Notes: generated from the sequence alone by a model not told the origin. 64,000 bases of DNA from G963675935 sp963675935 (GCA_963675935.2 CAXXPV010000003.1:744001-808000), one strand, 5' to 3'; counted from the stretch's first letter, positions 17,050 to 25,830 are shown. Translations and numbers: made by a program.

Positions 17050-17934
17050 TCAGCGTTTGGAATCCCTGGGTTTCAATTCGAGCGACCGCTCGTAGGCGCT
17101 CATGGCCTCGTCCAGTCGGCCGGTCTGACGGTAGGCAATGCCCAGGTTGTTCCACCATTCGAAAACATTCGGGTTCTTAGCCACGGCCCGCTCGTAGAGA
17201 TCGACCGCCTGGCGACTGTCGCCGCGTTCCAAGGCCACGTAGCCTTGGTAGGCAAGCTGGGCCGCGTAGTCGCTCGACAAATTCACATACGGCCGGGCAA
17301 CCGTTCCGCCGGCCATGCAAAAAAGGAATACGCCGGCTAGAACGGCCCCGCGCTGGAATTTGGCAAGCCGTTGCCGGGCAGAGATCGTCCAGCCGAGCAG
17401 GACTCCCAAAAGGCAGCCGACGCCGTGGGCAACATTGGCCACGGGCATCGTCTTCGACACCGTCATCAGGATGCAGAAGAAGAACCAGCCGACCATCAGT
17501 TCGACAACGCGACGATCGACCGAATCGTAAAACCGCCGGTCGGTTCGGCTCAGCACCCAAAGCAGGCCGAACAGACCATAGCCGACGCCCGACAGTCCGA
17601 CGCCGCCGTGGAACAGGGCCAGCTCGGCGGCCATCGAGCCGGCGCCAAGCAGGACGAAAATGGCTAGCGCACGGCCGTGGCCGAACTCGGTTTCGATCTT
17701 CGTGCCGAAAAGCCAGAGCCAACAGAGGTTAAAAAACAGGTGGAAGTAGCCGGCGTGAATCAGCGTACAGGTGAGCAGCCGCCACGGCTCGCGGAGGCAA
17801 TCGCCGGCGCCGCAAAGGAACCGGCTCATGTCGGCCCCGTTTTCCGATTGAACCGTCGCCAGGACGGCCAACAGGGCGACGCTGGTCGTAATGGGGAAAC
17901 GCGGAATTTCGCTTAGCGGCGGCGGAGGTTGCAT
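17050..17934 (-). CDS. Rhomboid-family intramembrane serine protease with C-terminal TPR repeats
   Basis: A polytopic protease predicted to cut transmembrane substrates. With the start at ATG 17934 (MQPPPPLSEIPRFPITTSVA) it has about 294 residues; the frame is open 19 codons further. The catalytic pair is S115 in GVGLSGVGYGLFG and H170 in VANVAHGVG. HLFFNLCWLWLFG gives the oxyanion asparagine, N69. After the last helix come two TPR units (YQGYVALERGDSRQAVDLYE; WNNLGIAYRQTGRLDEAMSA) that probably face the cytoplasm for partner binding. Confidence 0.9.
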   Translation of the reverse strand: MQPPPPLSEIPRFPITTSVALLAVLATVQSENGADMSRFLCGAGDCLREPWRLLTCTLIHAGYFHLFFNLCWLWLFGTKIETEFGHGRALAIFVLLGAGSMAAELALFHGGVGLSGVGYGLFGLLWVLSRTDRRFYDSVDRRVVELMVGWFFFCILMTVSKTMPVANVAHGVGCLLGVLLGWTISARQRLAKFQRGAVLAGVFLFCMAGGTVARPYVNLSSDYAAQLAYQGYVALERGDSRQAVDLYERAVAKNPNVFEWWNNLGIAYRQTGRLDEAMSAYERSLELKPRDSKR

Positions 17935-18086
17935 GGAATCTGGGGCCCTGGCGAAAGTTTTGCCGCCGGTTTCACGTGGAACGGGCGGCAAAATGGCGAA
18001 TGAATTTCGACGCTTTCTCCGCGGGCCGTTGGCCCCCGGCTATTTTTTGATGACTTGCTTTCTATCCGCCTTCCGCCTTATTCTCT

Positions 18087-19439
18087 CTATTCCAACGGAT
18101 TGATGACCAGCCCGCTGAGCAACTTCGGGTAAAAATACGTGCTCTTCGCCGGCATCCGCTCGCCGCCCATGCTGATCGTGCGGACGTGCTCGACCGTGGC
18201 CGGCTGAACCACGGCCGCCAGGGGATATTCGCCGGTGGTCAGCCCGGCGGCCACTTCCTCGATCAAGTGGACGTAGCCGGGCTTGGGCAATTCCTTGCAG
18301 CCCAGAAGGTCGGCCATGATGAGCCGGTGCAGAAGACTGACGCCCAGCGACTGCCACGACTCGCTGTGTTCCTTGGCCACCTCGGCCATCCGGGCTTTGC
18401 CGGCTTCGGTCAGTTCCGTGATGACCCAGCGGCCGTCCTTTTGCGTGTATAACCCAATGGCGTCTTGCCGGCCCGTGGTTTCGATGTCTTCCCAAACGTC
18501 GGCCGCCGCGTTCGGGCCTTCGCCGGCCGGGCGACACGTGAAACACGGAGCCAGCTTCGCGGCCAGTTCTTCGCTCGTCAGATTCAATTGTCCCGGCGGA
18601 AGCGTGACCGGCCGACCGTCGGCCGCGGGCCCTTTCGCATGGAACAGCCGGTGCGTCGGCAACACGATCAAGCCCGGATCGTCCATCGCCACGCACATCA
18701 TCAGCGTGTAGTTGGCCGGGTGTTCGGGCGAGAGGAATCCGCTGTCGTAAATCTGGTCGCGATAGTTGCACGCGGTTTCGTAGCGGTGATGGCCGTCGGC
18801 GATGAAGATCGGCTTTGGACCCATAATGGACGCCAGCTTCGAGATGATCGCCACGTCGGTGACCGGCCACATTGAATGCAAAACGCCGAGATGATCGCGG
18901 GCAACCAGCGGCGTCTTGCCGGCGATGGCCATGTCGAGCAAACGGTTGGCCTCGCATTCGGCATCGGGATACAGCCCGAAGATCGGGCTCATCTGGGCCT
19001 TGGTCGTCACCGTGAGCATGAGCCGATCGGCCTTGGCCGAGGGCAGTGTTTCTTCGTGCGGAAAGACCTTTCCCTCGCCGAAGCGCGAGAGCAGTTGCCG
19101 GCACAAAAAGCCGCGGCGGATGTAGGTCGTGTTGTCTTCGGTGGTAAACTCTTGGTGGTAGACGTAGATGGCCGGCGCGGCCTCGGGAATTAGAATCCCC
19201 TCCTCGCGCCACTGCTTGTAGATCTTGGCCGCTCGGATGTAGCGGTTGTTGTGCGCGTCGTCGTCGGCCGGCTCGATACGGTTCAAGTCGATGTGGATGA
19301 AGCTGTTCGGATGCTTTTTGTAGAAGTAGTCCTGAAGTTCGCTGTCGATCACATCGTACGGCGGCGTAACAACATCGCTCAGCGAGCCGACGCGGCCGAG
19401 ATTGTAGCGAATTCCACGGAAGGCTTGAATTTCAGGCAT
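18087..19439 (-). CDS. DUF1015 family protein
   Basis: A 450-residue soluble protein of the DUF1015 family, whose biochemical role is not settled. Typical features are the start IQAFRGIRYN, then VVTPPYDVID near residue 25, AIYVYHQEF, and FIADGHHRYETACNYRD in the centre, which is the hallmark GHHRYET motif. The C-terminus TYFYPKLLSGLVINPLE is also conserved. It appears monocistronic, with repeats on both sides. Confidence 0.9.
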   Translation of the reverse strand: MPEIQAFRGIRYNLGRVGSLSDVVTPPYDVIDSELQDYFYKKHPNSFIHIDLNRIEPADDDAHNNRYIRAAKIYKQWREEGILIPEAAPAIYVYHQEFTTEDNTTYIRRGFLCRQLLSRFGEGKVFPHEETLPSAKADRLMLTVTTKAQMSPIFGLYPDAECEANRLLDMAIAGKTPLVARDHLGVLHSMWPVTDVAIISKLASIMGPKPIFIADGHHRYETACNYRDQIYDSGFLSPEHPANYTLMMCVAMDDPGLIVLPTHRLFHAKGPAADGRPVTLPPGQLNLTSEELAAKLAPCFTCRPAGEGPNAAADVWEDIETTGRQDAIGLYTQKDGRWVITELTEAGKARMAEVAKEHSESWQSLGVSLLHRLIMADLLGCKELPKPGYVHLIEEVAAGLTTGEYPLAAVVQPATVEHVRTISMGGERMPAKSTYFYPKLLSGLVINPLE

Positions 19440-19658
19440 GGGGGGCTAGTGGTTAGGGGTTAGAAAAAACCGCTTGCGGTTTCGCAACGACACGACAAAC
19501 CGCTTGCGTTTCGCAATGGCGTTTGGACTCTTGTTCCCGCGCTCCGCGTGGGAAAACACTGTCTATACGCTCCGCGTCCGAGTATTTTACGTGAGGGCGG
19601 CGCGTTCGCATAGGGTGTTGCCGATGCAAAAATGCAGCAGAAGTGGGGGGGCGACGAG
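19440..19658. repeat. Repeat-bearing gap
   Basis: It contains AAACCGCTTGCGGTTTCGCAA with a near copy AAACCGCTTGCGTTTCGCAA 33 bases on, and a short version of the GTTCCC(A/G)CGCTCCGCGTGG element at about 19531-19600. No gene is visible. Confidence 0.65.
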
Positions 19659-19943
19659 TCAGGGACTGTATCCGAAGTGGGGTGGGTAAAGGATAAGCAT
19701 CACCAAGACAAAATTATAAAAGACGATCTGTGGCAACGCCAAGATGACGGCGGCTTTGCCAAGCCGGTTCTTCCAGCCGATGATGCCGCACACGCAGCCC
19801 GCAATATTTGCGATGATGCTTGTGAAAAAGCAGCCAATTTCTGTCTCAAGATCGCCGCCGTGCGGCACGAAAATACTGCCCAGTAAAAGAATACCCGCGA
19901 GAACCAAAAAAAATCCCACATAGGCGACTGGTTTCTTGTTCAT
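19659..19943 (-). CDS. Small four-helix membrane protein of unknown function
   Basis: The start is the ATG at 19943 after AGGGAGG; the open frame above it is repeat sequence. The 94 residues contain three to four hydrophobic segments (YVGFFLVLAGILLLGSIFV, FTSIIANIAGCVCGIIG, VILALPQIVFYNFVLVMLIL). It starts MNKKPVAYVG. No family is recognised. Confidence 0.65.
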   Translation of the reverse strand: MNKKPVAYVGFFLVLAGILLLGSIFVPHGGDLETEIGCFFTSIIANIAGCVCGIIGWKNRLGKAAVILALPQIVFYNFVLVMLILYPPHFGYSP

Positions 19944-20078
19944 GACGGCCTCCCTTGATTCTCGCGTTGCGAAGCTCCCCTGCCTTCGGCACACCGTTAG
20001 CAAAGCTATCAGTGCTACCACGCTTCCAGCAGCTTCTTCTTTCGCGCCGTGTTGCCACCGTAGCACTTTGTCGCGGTT

Positions 20079-20480
20079 TCATGACGCCAGCCAGTCTTCT
20101 AGCTGCAGGCCGGGGATATTTTGGAAGTCCTTGGTATTGTGCGTGACCAATGTCAGGTCGAACGACAAGGCGACGGACGCGATCAGGAGGTCCAGCGAGG
20201 CGACGCCGATGCCCTGCCGGCGGAGATCCGCCCGAAGCCTGCCGCATTCCTTGGCGCAATCGTTGTCGAACTCGATCGTGGCAACCTCGTAAAACAGCAT
20301 CTTGTCAACGGCAGCCAAGGCAGCGGCAGAGTCGGGTCGTCGGCAGGCCCAATCGTACAACTCGGCCAAAGCGACAGTGGAGGTGTAGAGCCGCCCGGAG
20401 TGTTGCACGAAGCGATGTTGCAGCCCGGAAGGACGACGCAAATGGGCTGAGAGAATGTTGGTGTCGAGCAGATAACTCAT
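20079..20480 (-). CDS. vapC: VapC-type PIN-domain toxin
   Basis: A PIN ribonuclease of 133 residues. The acidic active-site residues are visible in the order LLDTNILS (D6), ALAELYDW (E40), DCAKECG and GVASLDLLIASVAL (D about 100), ending LVTHNTKDFQNIPGLQLEDW. This is the full FitB/VapC pattern, so it looks active. It overlaps the antitoxin by four bases (ATGA) and is translated after it. Confidence 0.92.
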   Translation of the reverse strand: MSYLLDTNILSAHLRRPSGLQHRFVQHSGRLYTSTVALAELYDWACRRPDSAAALAAVDKMLFYEVATIEFDNDCAKECGRLRADLRRQGIGVASLDLLIASVALSFDLTLVTHNTKDFQNIPGLQLEDWLAS

Positions 20481-20734
20481 TGCGGGAGCTCCCGGAACGC
20501 CGACCGTCGGCGTTCTTCGTGAATCTCGTCGAGTATCCGGTCATCCTCGGGCGTCCACGCATCCGCCAGCATTCCCGCCGCTGTTTCCGTGTTTCCCGAT
20601 GCCCAGGCCGGCGGAGGTCCAGGCAATTGCTTGGTTCGCAGAACGACCTCGACCACGCGGTTCTCCTCGATTCCCGGGTCGCGGTCCAATTCGACCGTCC
20701 GGCCGCGGACGGTTCCGTGCAACACGACATTCAT
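20477..20734 (-). CDS. Antitoxin paired with the PIN toxin
   Basis: An 85-residue protein starting at the ATG at 20734, five bases after GGAGG. The N-terminus NVVLHGTVRGRTVELDRDPG..VVEVVL is a short beta-rich, AbrB/DUF104-like DNA-binding segment; the acidic C-terminus (AWTPEDDRILDEIHEERR) would wrap the toxin. Position and overlap with the PIN gene carry the call. Confidence 0.8.
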   Translation of the reverse strand: MNVVLHGTVRGRTVELDRDPGIEENRVVEVVLRTKQLPGPPPAWASGNTETAAGMLADAWTPEDDRILDEIHEERRRSAFRELPQ

Positions 20735-20885
20735 GATTTCCTCCACTTCTTCATAACCCGATTTCAGCTACCCTATTCTACCATTTCCGCCAGAGGCGGC
20801 GAATAGGAGCGAATACGTGGTTTCGTTGCACAAAGCACGGGAAGCAAGAGATTTTCGAGAATACATCAGCCGTTGCATCAAGTTA

Positions 20886-20946
20886 CACCCTTCTCAAAAA
20901 CCTCTCGTGCCTTCGGCACACCGATAGCAGAGCTATCAGTGCTACC
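20886..20946. repeat. CTCGTGCC(T/C)TCGGCACACCG repeat
   Basis: TTCTCAAAAACCTCTCGTGC, CTTCGGCACACCGATAGCA and AGCTATCAGTGCTACCC also occur at 21846-21910 and, less well, at 19976-20021. The copies flank the toxin-antitoxin modules. Confidence 0.8.
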
Positions 20947-20982
20947 CGGCCCCCCCCTGGTGCAGCCTGGTCGTTGTCGCTA

Positions 20983-21008
20983 TTGACATCTTCGCGTATT
21001 GCGAAGAT
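20983..21008 (+). promoter_or_regulatory. Predicted higBA promoter -35 and operator
   Basis: TTGACA at 20983-20988 runs straight into a perfect palindrome, ATCTTCGC-GTATT-GCGAAGAT (20988-21008), 33 bases upstream of higB. A dyad over the promoter is the expected layout for autorepression by HigA; the -10 box is weak. Confidence 0.6.
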
Positions 21009-21041
21009 CATGGAGGAAGAACAATTCACGCCGAGGTCAGC

Positions 21042-21335
21042 ATGAACGTGATCGGCTACACGAAGCTCCAGGAGTTTTGGACCCGGCATCCCCAGGCAAA
21101 ATCGCCGTTGCAGGAATGGCATCAAGCGGTTCAAAGCATAACGTGGGAACAGTTTGCTGACGTGCGAAAAACGTATCCAAGCGCCGACCGTGTGGGACGA
21201 TGCTACGTTTTCAACATCGGTGGGAACAAATATCGCCTGATCACAAGCATCGACTTTTCCGCGGGCAGAGTCTTTATACGCGAGACGCTGACCCACGCTG
21301 AATATGACAAGAACAAATGGAGGAGGCACTGCTAA
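21042..21335 (+). CDS. higB: HigB-family mRNA interferase toxin
   Basis: A 97-residue toxin of the HigB_toxin family, which cleaves mRNA on the ribosome. The first lines MNVIGYTKLQEFWTRHPQAK and the later RCYVFNIGGNKYRLITSIDF with VFIRETLTHAEYDKNKW are typical. GAGG lies six bases before the ATG. It precedes its antitoxin, the reverse of most modules and normal for hig. Confidence 0.93.
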   Translation: MNVIGYTKLQEFWTRHPQAKSPLQEWHQAVQSITWEQFADVRKTYPSADRVGRCYVFNIGGNKYRLITSIDFSAGRVFIRETLTHAEYDKNKWRRHC

Positions 21336-21757
21336 TGACAACGAAAACCCCAAAAGCGAAAGCCATACGCGACCCTTATTTGCAGTGGATTCGTATCTTT
21401 CCGCTCCGCCCCATTCGGTCAGACAAAGAACTGGGCGAGGCTCTTGCCGTCGTCGACGAACTGCTGGACCAAAAAGATTTGGCCCCCGAAGAGCGGGACT
21501 ATTTGGACGTACTGAGCAGTTTGGTCGAGCGGTATGAGAAAGAACAGCATCCCATGCCGCCGGTTTCTGATGCGCAGATGTTGCGTCATCTGATCGAGGC
21601 TAAGAACGTGGCCCAGGTTCAAGTGGCTCGAGCTACAGGAATCGCCGAATCGACTATTTCGGCCGTGCTGTCTGGCAACCGCCGCCTAAACAGGGAACAT
21701 ATCGAAAAGTTGGCTCGATATTTTCATGTGGGGGCAAGGGCGTTCTTGCCGGAATGA
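21335..21757 (+). CDS. higA: HigA-family antitoxin (HTH)
   Basis: The start ATG shares a base with the higB stop (TAATG), with GGAGGAGG just upstream. The 140 residues include a helical toxin-binding N-terminal half and a C-terminal HTH (VAQVQVARATGIAESTISAV..NREHIEKLARYFHV). It probably represses the operon by binding the palindrome ahead of higB. Confidence 0.92.
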   Translation: MTTKTPKAKAIRDPYLQWIRIFPLRPIRSDKELGEALAVVDELLDQKDLAPEERDYLDVLSSLVERYEKEQHPMPPVSDAQMLRHLIEAKNVAQVQVARATGIAESTISAVLSGNRRLNREHIEKLARYFHVGARAFLPE

Positions 21758-21845
21758 AACTCGACGGGTAGCCCCGATAACGTGTCTATCGGGGCGGCGC
21801 AGCCGCAAGAGGTATTCGGAGAAACGTCGGCCGTTGCGGCAATTC

Positions 21846-21910
21846 GCACCTTTCTCAAAAAACCTCTCGTGCCCTCGGCACACCGATAGCAAAGCTATCG
21901 GTGCTACCCT
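21846..21910. repeat. CTCGTGCCCTCGGCACACCG repeat, further copy
   Basis: It begins CTTTCTCAAAAAACCTCTCG and ends AGCAAAGCTATCGGTGCTAC, immediately before the stop of the nucleotidyltransferase gene. A partner, TAGCCCCGATAA..TCTATCGGGG, lies at about 21768; a similar one is at about 22735. Confidence 0.75.
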
Positions 21911-21911
21911 G

Positions 21912-22478
21912 TTAAACATCCAGAAAAGAGACGGTTTGGCGGATGTTCTCGAGGAGTTTGCGCGTTCCGTGCTTGTCGCACCAGGAAGAGACGTAATTCC
22001 AGTCAATGCGGTCTCCCTGAACGGCAATGACGTTTCGTACGTCCTCGATGTCCTTGGCGCGTCCGCCGGCATTCGACCAGCGAAGCTTTGTTACGATGAC
22101 GTCCTCGGCCGTCGGGATAGACACTTTGCGGTCCATAATCTGCTCGTGCCGACGACGGGCAAATCGCTCCCGGTCATGCTCGTCATCGCTCAGCAGATAC
22201 AACTCGACCGTGAAGGCACTGTCGGTTAAGTACAATAGGTAACGCTGGGTGGCGGTTACGGTCTCGAACGACATCTGCCGATCCAAGCGAAATCCCTGGC
22301 CGAGACGCTCCGCCAGCGATAAGATATTGGTTTGCTCGAGTTGAACGACGAAATCGGCGTCTTGGGTGGCGCGGGGAATTGCATAGAAGTTGCTCGATAG
22401 AGAGCCAACCAACATGTAGGGAATCCGCATTTCCTCCAAGGCGTCGATTACGGAAGCTGTCGCTTCTTGCGGTGTCAT
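21912..22478 (-). CDS. Nucleotidyltransferase-fold protein (AbiEii/MNT-like)
   Basis: A 188-residue protein starting at the ATG at 22478. IPYMLVGSLSSNFYAIPR-ATQDADFVV carries the G-S..D-x-D core of the polymerase-beta-type nucleotidyltransferase fold. IPTAEDVIVTKLRW and KDIEDVRNVIAVQ match the AbiEii/DUF6036-type toxins and related enzymes. It overlaps the small upstream gene by four bases. Such pairs often behave as toxin-antitoxin units; that role is inferred. Confidence 0.8.
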   Translation of the reverse strand: MTPQEATASVIDALEEMRIPYMLVGSLSSNFYAIPRATQDADFVVQLEQTNILSLAERLGQGFRLDRQMSFETVTATQRYLLYLTDSAFTVELYLLSDDEHDRERFARRRHEQIMDRKVSIPTAEDVIVTKLRWSNAGGRAKDIEDVRNVIAVQGDRIDWNYVSSWCDKHGTRKLLENIRQTVSFLDV

Positions 22479-22705
22479 GGGCCGTTCTCCAATCGCCGGG
22501 CCAACGCCAATCGCTGGCGAAGAATTTCCTGAACCCGACGGTCGTCGGCGTCGGGAAATTGGCTGCGAATGCCGTCCGCCATGATCCCGGCGCACAGTTC
22601 AAAGAGCGTTAGCCCGGCCAGCAATTTCTCCGCCGGCGGCGTCTCGCGAGCTTGATGCACGCGCTCTCGGTAAATCTCGGCGATCAATTCCTGAGTAGGT
22701 TCCAT
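22475..22705 (-). CDS. Small partner of the nucleotidyltransferase gene
   Basis: A 76-residue helical acidic/basic protein (MEPTQELIAEIYRERVHQAR..PDADDRRVQEILRQRLALAR). The ATGA overlap with the next gene indicates coupled translation. Proteins with the VQEILRQRLALARRLE ending sit ahead of nucleotidyltransferase-fold genes in other genomes; I know of no proven activity. Confidence 0.7.
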   Translation of the reverse strand: MEPTQELIAEIYRERVHQARETPPAEKLLAGLTLFELCAGIMADGIRSQFPDADDRRVQEILRQRLALARRLENGP

Positions 22706-22807
22706 GATCCCTGGTATCTCAATACCTGTAGCGGGTAGCCCCGATAGCTCGTCTATCGGGGTGGCGCAGCCACAAGAGGCTTTTCCCAGTCCCCCAGTCC
22801 CCAGCCG

Positions 22808-24124
22808 CTAATACCGATAGTATTCCGGCTTGAACGGACCCGTCACCGGAATCCCAAGATACTCGGCCTGGGCTTGCGTCAGCTTCGTCAGCTTCACGCC
22901 GATCTGCTCCAAATGAAGCCGGGCAACCTCTTCGTCCAAGTGTTTCGGCAACGTGTAGACGCCAACCGGATACTTGTCCGATTCCGTCCAAAGCGCAACC
23001 TGGGCGATCACTTGATTGGTGAACGAGTTCGACATCACAAACGACGGATGGCCCGTGGCGCAGCCGAGATTCACCAGCCGGCCCTCGGCCAGCAATAGGA
23101 TCGAACGGCCGCTCGGCAGCGTGTAGCGATCGACCAGCGGCTTGATGTTCACCCGCTTCACGCCCTTGGCGTGTTCCAAGGCCGCCACATCGATTTCGAG
23201 GTCAAAGTGGCCGATGTTGCAGACAATCGCGTCCTCGGGCATTTGCTCCATGTGTTTGTACAAGATGATGTCGCGGCAGCCGGTGCATGTGACAAAAATG
23301 TTGCCGCGCGAGGCCGCGTCTTCCATCGTCGTAACCTCGAACCCCTCCATCGCCGCCTGCAACGCGCAAATCGGGTCGATCTCGGTCACTAAAACCCGGG
23401 CGCCGTAGGAACGCATCGAATTGGCACAGCCTTTGCCCACGTCGCCGTAGCCGCAAATCACCACAACCTTGCCGGCGATCATGATGTCGGTCGCACGCTT
23501 GATGCCGTCGGCCAGCGACTCGCGGCAGCCGTACAAATTGTCGAACTTGCTCTTCGTCACCGAGTCGTTGACGTTCATCGCTGGAATGCCAAGCTCGCCG
23601 CGCTCGTGCATCTGATAGAGCCGATGCACGCCGGTGGTCGTCTCTTCCGACAGCCCGCGAATGCCGGAAAGCAGGTGGCGATATTTCTGGTTATGGACGA
23701 TGGCCGTCAGGTCGCCGCCATCATCGACGATCATGTTGAGCGGCTGCCCGTCCGCGAAGTAAAGCGTCTGCTCGATGCACCAATCGTAGTCGGCGTCGGT
23801 CTCACCCTTCCAGGCATAAACGGGGAACCCGGCGGCGGCAATCGCGGCGGCGGCGTGGTCTTGGGTCGAAAACTTGTTGCAACTGCTCCACTGCACCTCG
23901 GCGCCGAGGGCTTTTAGCGTTTCGATCAGCACGGCCGTTTGGATGGTCATGTGCAGGCAGCCGGCCACGCGAGCGCCGGCCAACGGCTTCGACTGGCCGT
24001 ATTTTTTGCGCAAGGCCATGAGCCCTGGCATTTCGCGCTCGGCGAGCATGATTTCCTTGCGACCCCAATCGGCCTGGGAAAGATCAGCGACTTTGTAAGG
24101 CAACTTCACATCAACCTGCGACAC
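22808..24124 (-). CDS. ahcY: S-adenosylhomocysteine hydrolase
   Basis: Splits SAH to adenosine and homocysteine, keeping methyl transfer running. At 438 residues it is of usual length. The substrate site lies in CLHMTIQTAVLIETLKALGA and QDHAAAAIA; NAD binding is at VVICGYGDVGKGCA. The C-terminus ends GPFKPEYYRY (family ending KPxxYRY). I looked upstream for an SAH riboswitch and found nothing convincing. Adjacent small toxin-antitoxin genes are unrelated. Confidence 0.97.
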   Translation of the reverse strand: MSQVDVKLPYKVADLSQADWGRKEIMLAEREMPGLMALRKKYGQSKPLAGARVAGCLHMTIQTAVLIETLKALGAEVQWSSCNKFSTQDHAAAAIAAAGFPVYAWKGETDADYDWCIEQTLYFADGQPLNMIVDDGGDLTAIVHNQKYRHLLSGIRGLSEETTTGVHRLYQMHERGELGIPAMNVNDSVTKSKFDNLYGCRESLADGIKRATDIMIAGKVVVICGYGDVGKGCANSMRSYGARVLVTEIDPICALQAAMEGFEVTTMEDAASRGNIFVTCTGCRDIILYKHMEQMPEDAIVCNIGHFDLEIDVAALEHAKGVKRVNIKPLVDRYTLPSGRSILLLAEGRLVNLGCATGHPSFVMSNSFTNQVIAQVALWTESDKYPVGVYTLPKHLDEEVARLHLEQIGVKLTKLTQAQAEYLGIPVTGPFKPEYYRY

Positions 24125-24321
24125 GGCGCGCTCCTCGGTATTTTCTTAGGGGGGTGTTTATGGGTTTTATTGGCAAATTGGCTACAAGAATTGGGCGAAA
24201 TTGGCAGCCCAATATAATAGGGGTTCAGCGGCGAACCCGCAAGCGGCCGTGGGCGACGGGGATTGAGGTGTTGTCCAAGCCGAGATATACTGAAAAGAGA
24301 TGTCCGGCAAGGGGAAACGCC

Positions 24322-24552
24322 ATGAGTAGTCTCTCTTCGGAAAACGAGCGTTTTATCGATCATGCCGTTTCAATCGGCGTGTATCAAAACCGCGATGAGG
24401 CGATCGACCACGCCGTCGAGCTCCTTCGCCGCCGCCAGCAGCTTATCGGCGACGTGAACGAGGGCATTGCCCAGCTTGAACGCGGCGAAGGCGCGCCGTT
24501 GAACATCGCAGCCGTCAAGGCGGCCGTGCAGAGTCAGTTGGAAACGCCCTGA
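24322..24552 (+). CDS. ParD-like (ribbon-helix-helix) antitoxin
   Basis: A 76-residue protein; the ATG at 24322 follows AAGGGGA by six bases, and the frame above it is not coding. SSENERFIDHAVSIGVYQNR and EAIDHAVELLRRRQQ fit the ParD/CopG ribbon-helix-helix fold. The C-terminal region would bind the toxin encoded 15 bases downstream. Confidence 0.85.
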   Translation: MSSLSSENERFIDHAVSIGVYQNRDEAIDHAVELLRRRQQLIGDVNEGIAQLERGEGAPLNIAAVKAAVQSQLETP

Positions 24553-24567
24553 AAGCGGGTGCAACCG

Positions 24568-24864
24568 ATGTCACGGCTCGAAATTTCTCCGGTGGCGAAT
24601 CGCGATCTGATCGAGATCGGCGTTTATATCGCCCAGCAAAGTGGTAGCCGAGAGCGTGCAGATTCGTTTCTGGATTCAATTGTTCAAACGTGTGAAATGC
24701 TTGCCATGCATCCAGAAATGGGCGAGCTTCGGCAAGAATTCGCCACGGGGCGGTATCGCAGCTTTTCCGTGGGCAACTATGTCGTCTATTTTTGCCCCAT
24801 GCCGGACGGGATTCAGATAGCGAGAGTTCTTCACGGCGCCCGCGATCATCAGGCGTTGCTTTGA
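24568..24864 (+). CDS. ParE/RelE-type toxin
   Basis: 98 residues starting at the ATG at 24568; GTG at 24559 is an alternative. LEISPVANRDLIEIGVYIAQ, then PEMGELRQEFATGRYRSFSV and NYVVYFCPMPDGIQIARVLH, is the standard ParE core, with the late RVLHGARD segment. ParE proteins poison gyrase while RelE-like relatives cut mRNA; pairing with ParD favours the former. Confidence 0.88.
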   Translation: MSRLEISPVANRDLIEIGVYIAQQSGSRERADSFLDSIVQTCEMLAMHPEMGELRQEFATGRYRSFSVGNYVVYFCPMPDGIQIARVLHGARDHQALL

Positions 24865-24915
24865 CGGAGGTCATGACGGGGATTCCGCTGCAAGCATACA
24901 AGCTGACCGATCAGA

Positions 24916-25569
24916 TCACGAAAACGCGGCCCTTGCCGCACGTACAAACGCCTGCATTAACGCCGGGTCTTTTCGGCCAGGGCTCGACTCCACCCCGCCG
25001 GCTGTATCGACCGCCGCGGGCCGAACGGCGCGAATCGCCTCGGCCACGTTTTCCGACGTAAGACCGCCGGCCAACACCAACGGCGGAAGCTCGGCTTGAG
25101 AAACGTATTTTTCGGCAACGCTCCAATCGGCGGTTGTGCCCGTGCCGCCGTAGACGCCCGGCATTAGCGAGTCTAATAGCGACATTGCCGGCATTGCGCC
25201 CAACTCGCGGCAGCGGCAAAGATAATCCACGACCGGCGGCAAACCGGCCACGCCCACCCGAAATGCACGCATCACCGGCCGACCGCCCAACTGCGCAAGA
25301 AACTCGGGCGGCTCGTCGCCGTGAAGCTGAACGAGATCGAGCGAAAGATCGTCGAACAGCCGGCAAACATCCGGGACCGTGGCGTTGACGAACAAGCCGA
25401 CTTTGACCACACGGTTCGGCAGAGCGGCGATGATCGACCGGGCTGTTTCCGGCGAAATATATCGCGGACTTTTCGCGTAGAAATTCAGACCGACGGCGTC
25501 GGCGCCCGCTTGGGCGGCAGCCCGGGCGTCGTCGGGAGTCGTGATGCCACAGATTTTGATTTGGAACAT
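24916..25569 (-). CDS. trpF: Phosphoribosylanthranilate isomerase
   Basis: Third step from chorismate to tryptophan. The start is set at MFQIKICGI (25569). The (beta/alpha)8 barrel shows KICGITTPDDARAA with the catalytic cysteine, GLNFYAKSPRYISP, LVQLHGDEPPEFL, and LVLAGGLTSENVAEAI. The last catalytic region reads AAVDTAGGVESSPGRKD where most relatives have DvsSGVE. It is alone here; no other trp genes are in the window. Confidence 0.95.
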   Translation of the reverse strand: MFQIKICGITTPDDARAAAQAGADAVGLNFYAKSPRYISPETARSIIAALPNRVVKVGLFVNATVPDVCRLFDDLSLDLVQLHGDEPPEFLAQLGGRPVMRAFRVGVAGLPPVVDYLCRCRELGAMPAMSLLDSLMPGVYGGTGTTADWSVAEKYVSQAELPPLVLAGGLTSENVAEAIRAVRPAAVDTAGGVESSPGRKDPALMQAFVRAARAAFS

Positions 25570-25633
25570 GTTGCCTTTGATTGTCACGCATCGGCGAGGT
25601 GGCTGTCAATAACATGCAGAAACGTCTCGAAAA

Positions 25634-25830
25634 AATAGCCGGCGGCCAACGGCCGGCGGAGAATCGCAAAGTAGCATTTTTGGGATAGATGGGAAAAACC
25701 GTCATTCTGAGCGCAGCGAAGAATCTCGTTGGCCCACAAGAACTTACGCGATACCACGGAGATTCTTCGCTGCGCTCAGAATGACGGTTTCCTGGACTTT
25801 GCAGTTCGCCGGCCGTTGGCCGCCGGCTAT
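25634..25830. repeat. ATAGCCGGCGGCC palindrome split by an ATTCTGAGCG core
   Basis: The outer arms are ATAGCCGGCGGCCAACGGCC and GGCCGTTGGCCGCCGGCTAT. Between them, 25696-25790, lies an inverted pair AAACCGTCATTCTGAGCGC and GCGCTCAGAATGACGGTTT. This is a second example of one family sitting inside another. It separates trpF from the Wzz-like gene. Confidence 0.8.

Noticed and set aside
24125..24321. Possible SAH riboswitch upstream of ahcY
   Set aside because: I saw no conserved pairing pattern; only ordinary AT-poor sequence ahead of the gene.
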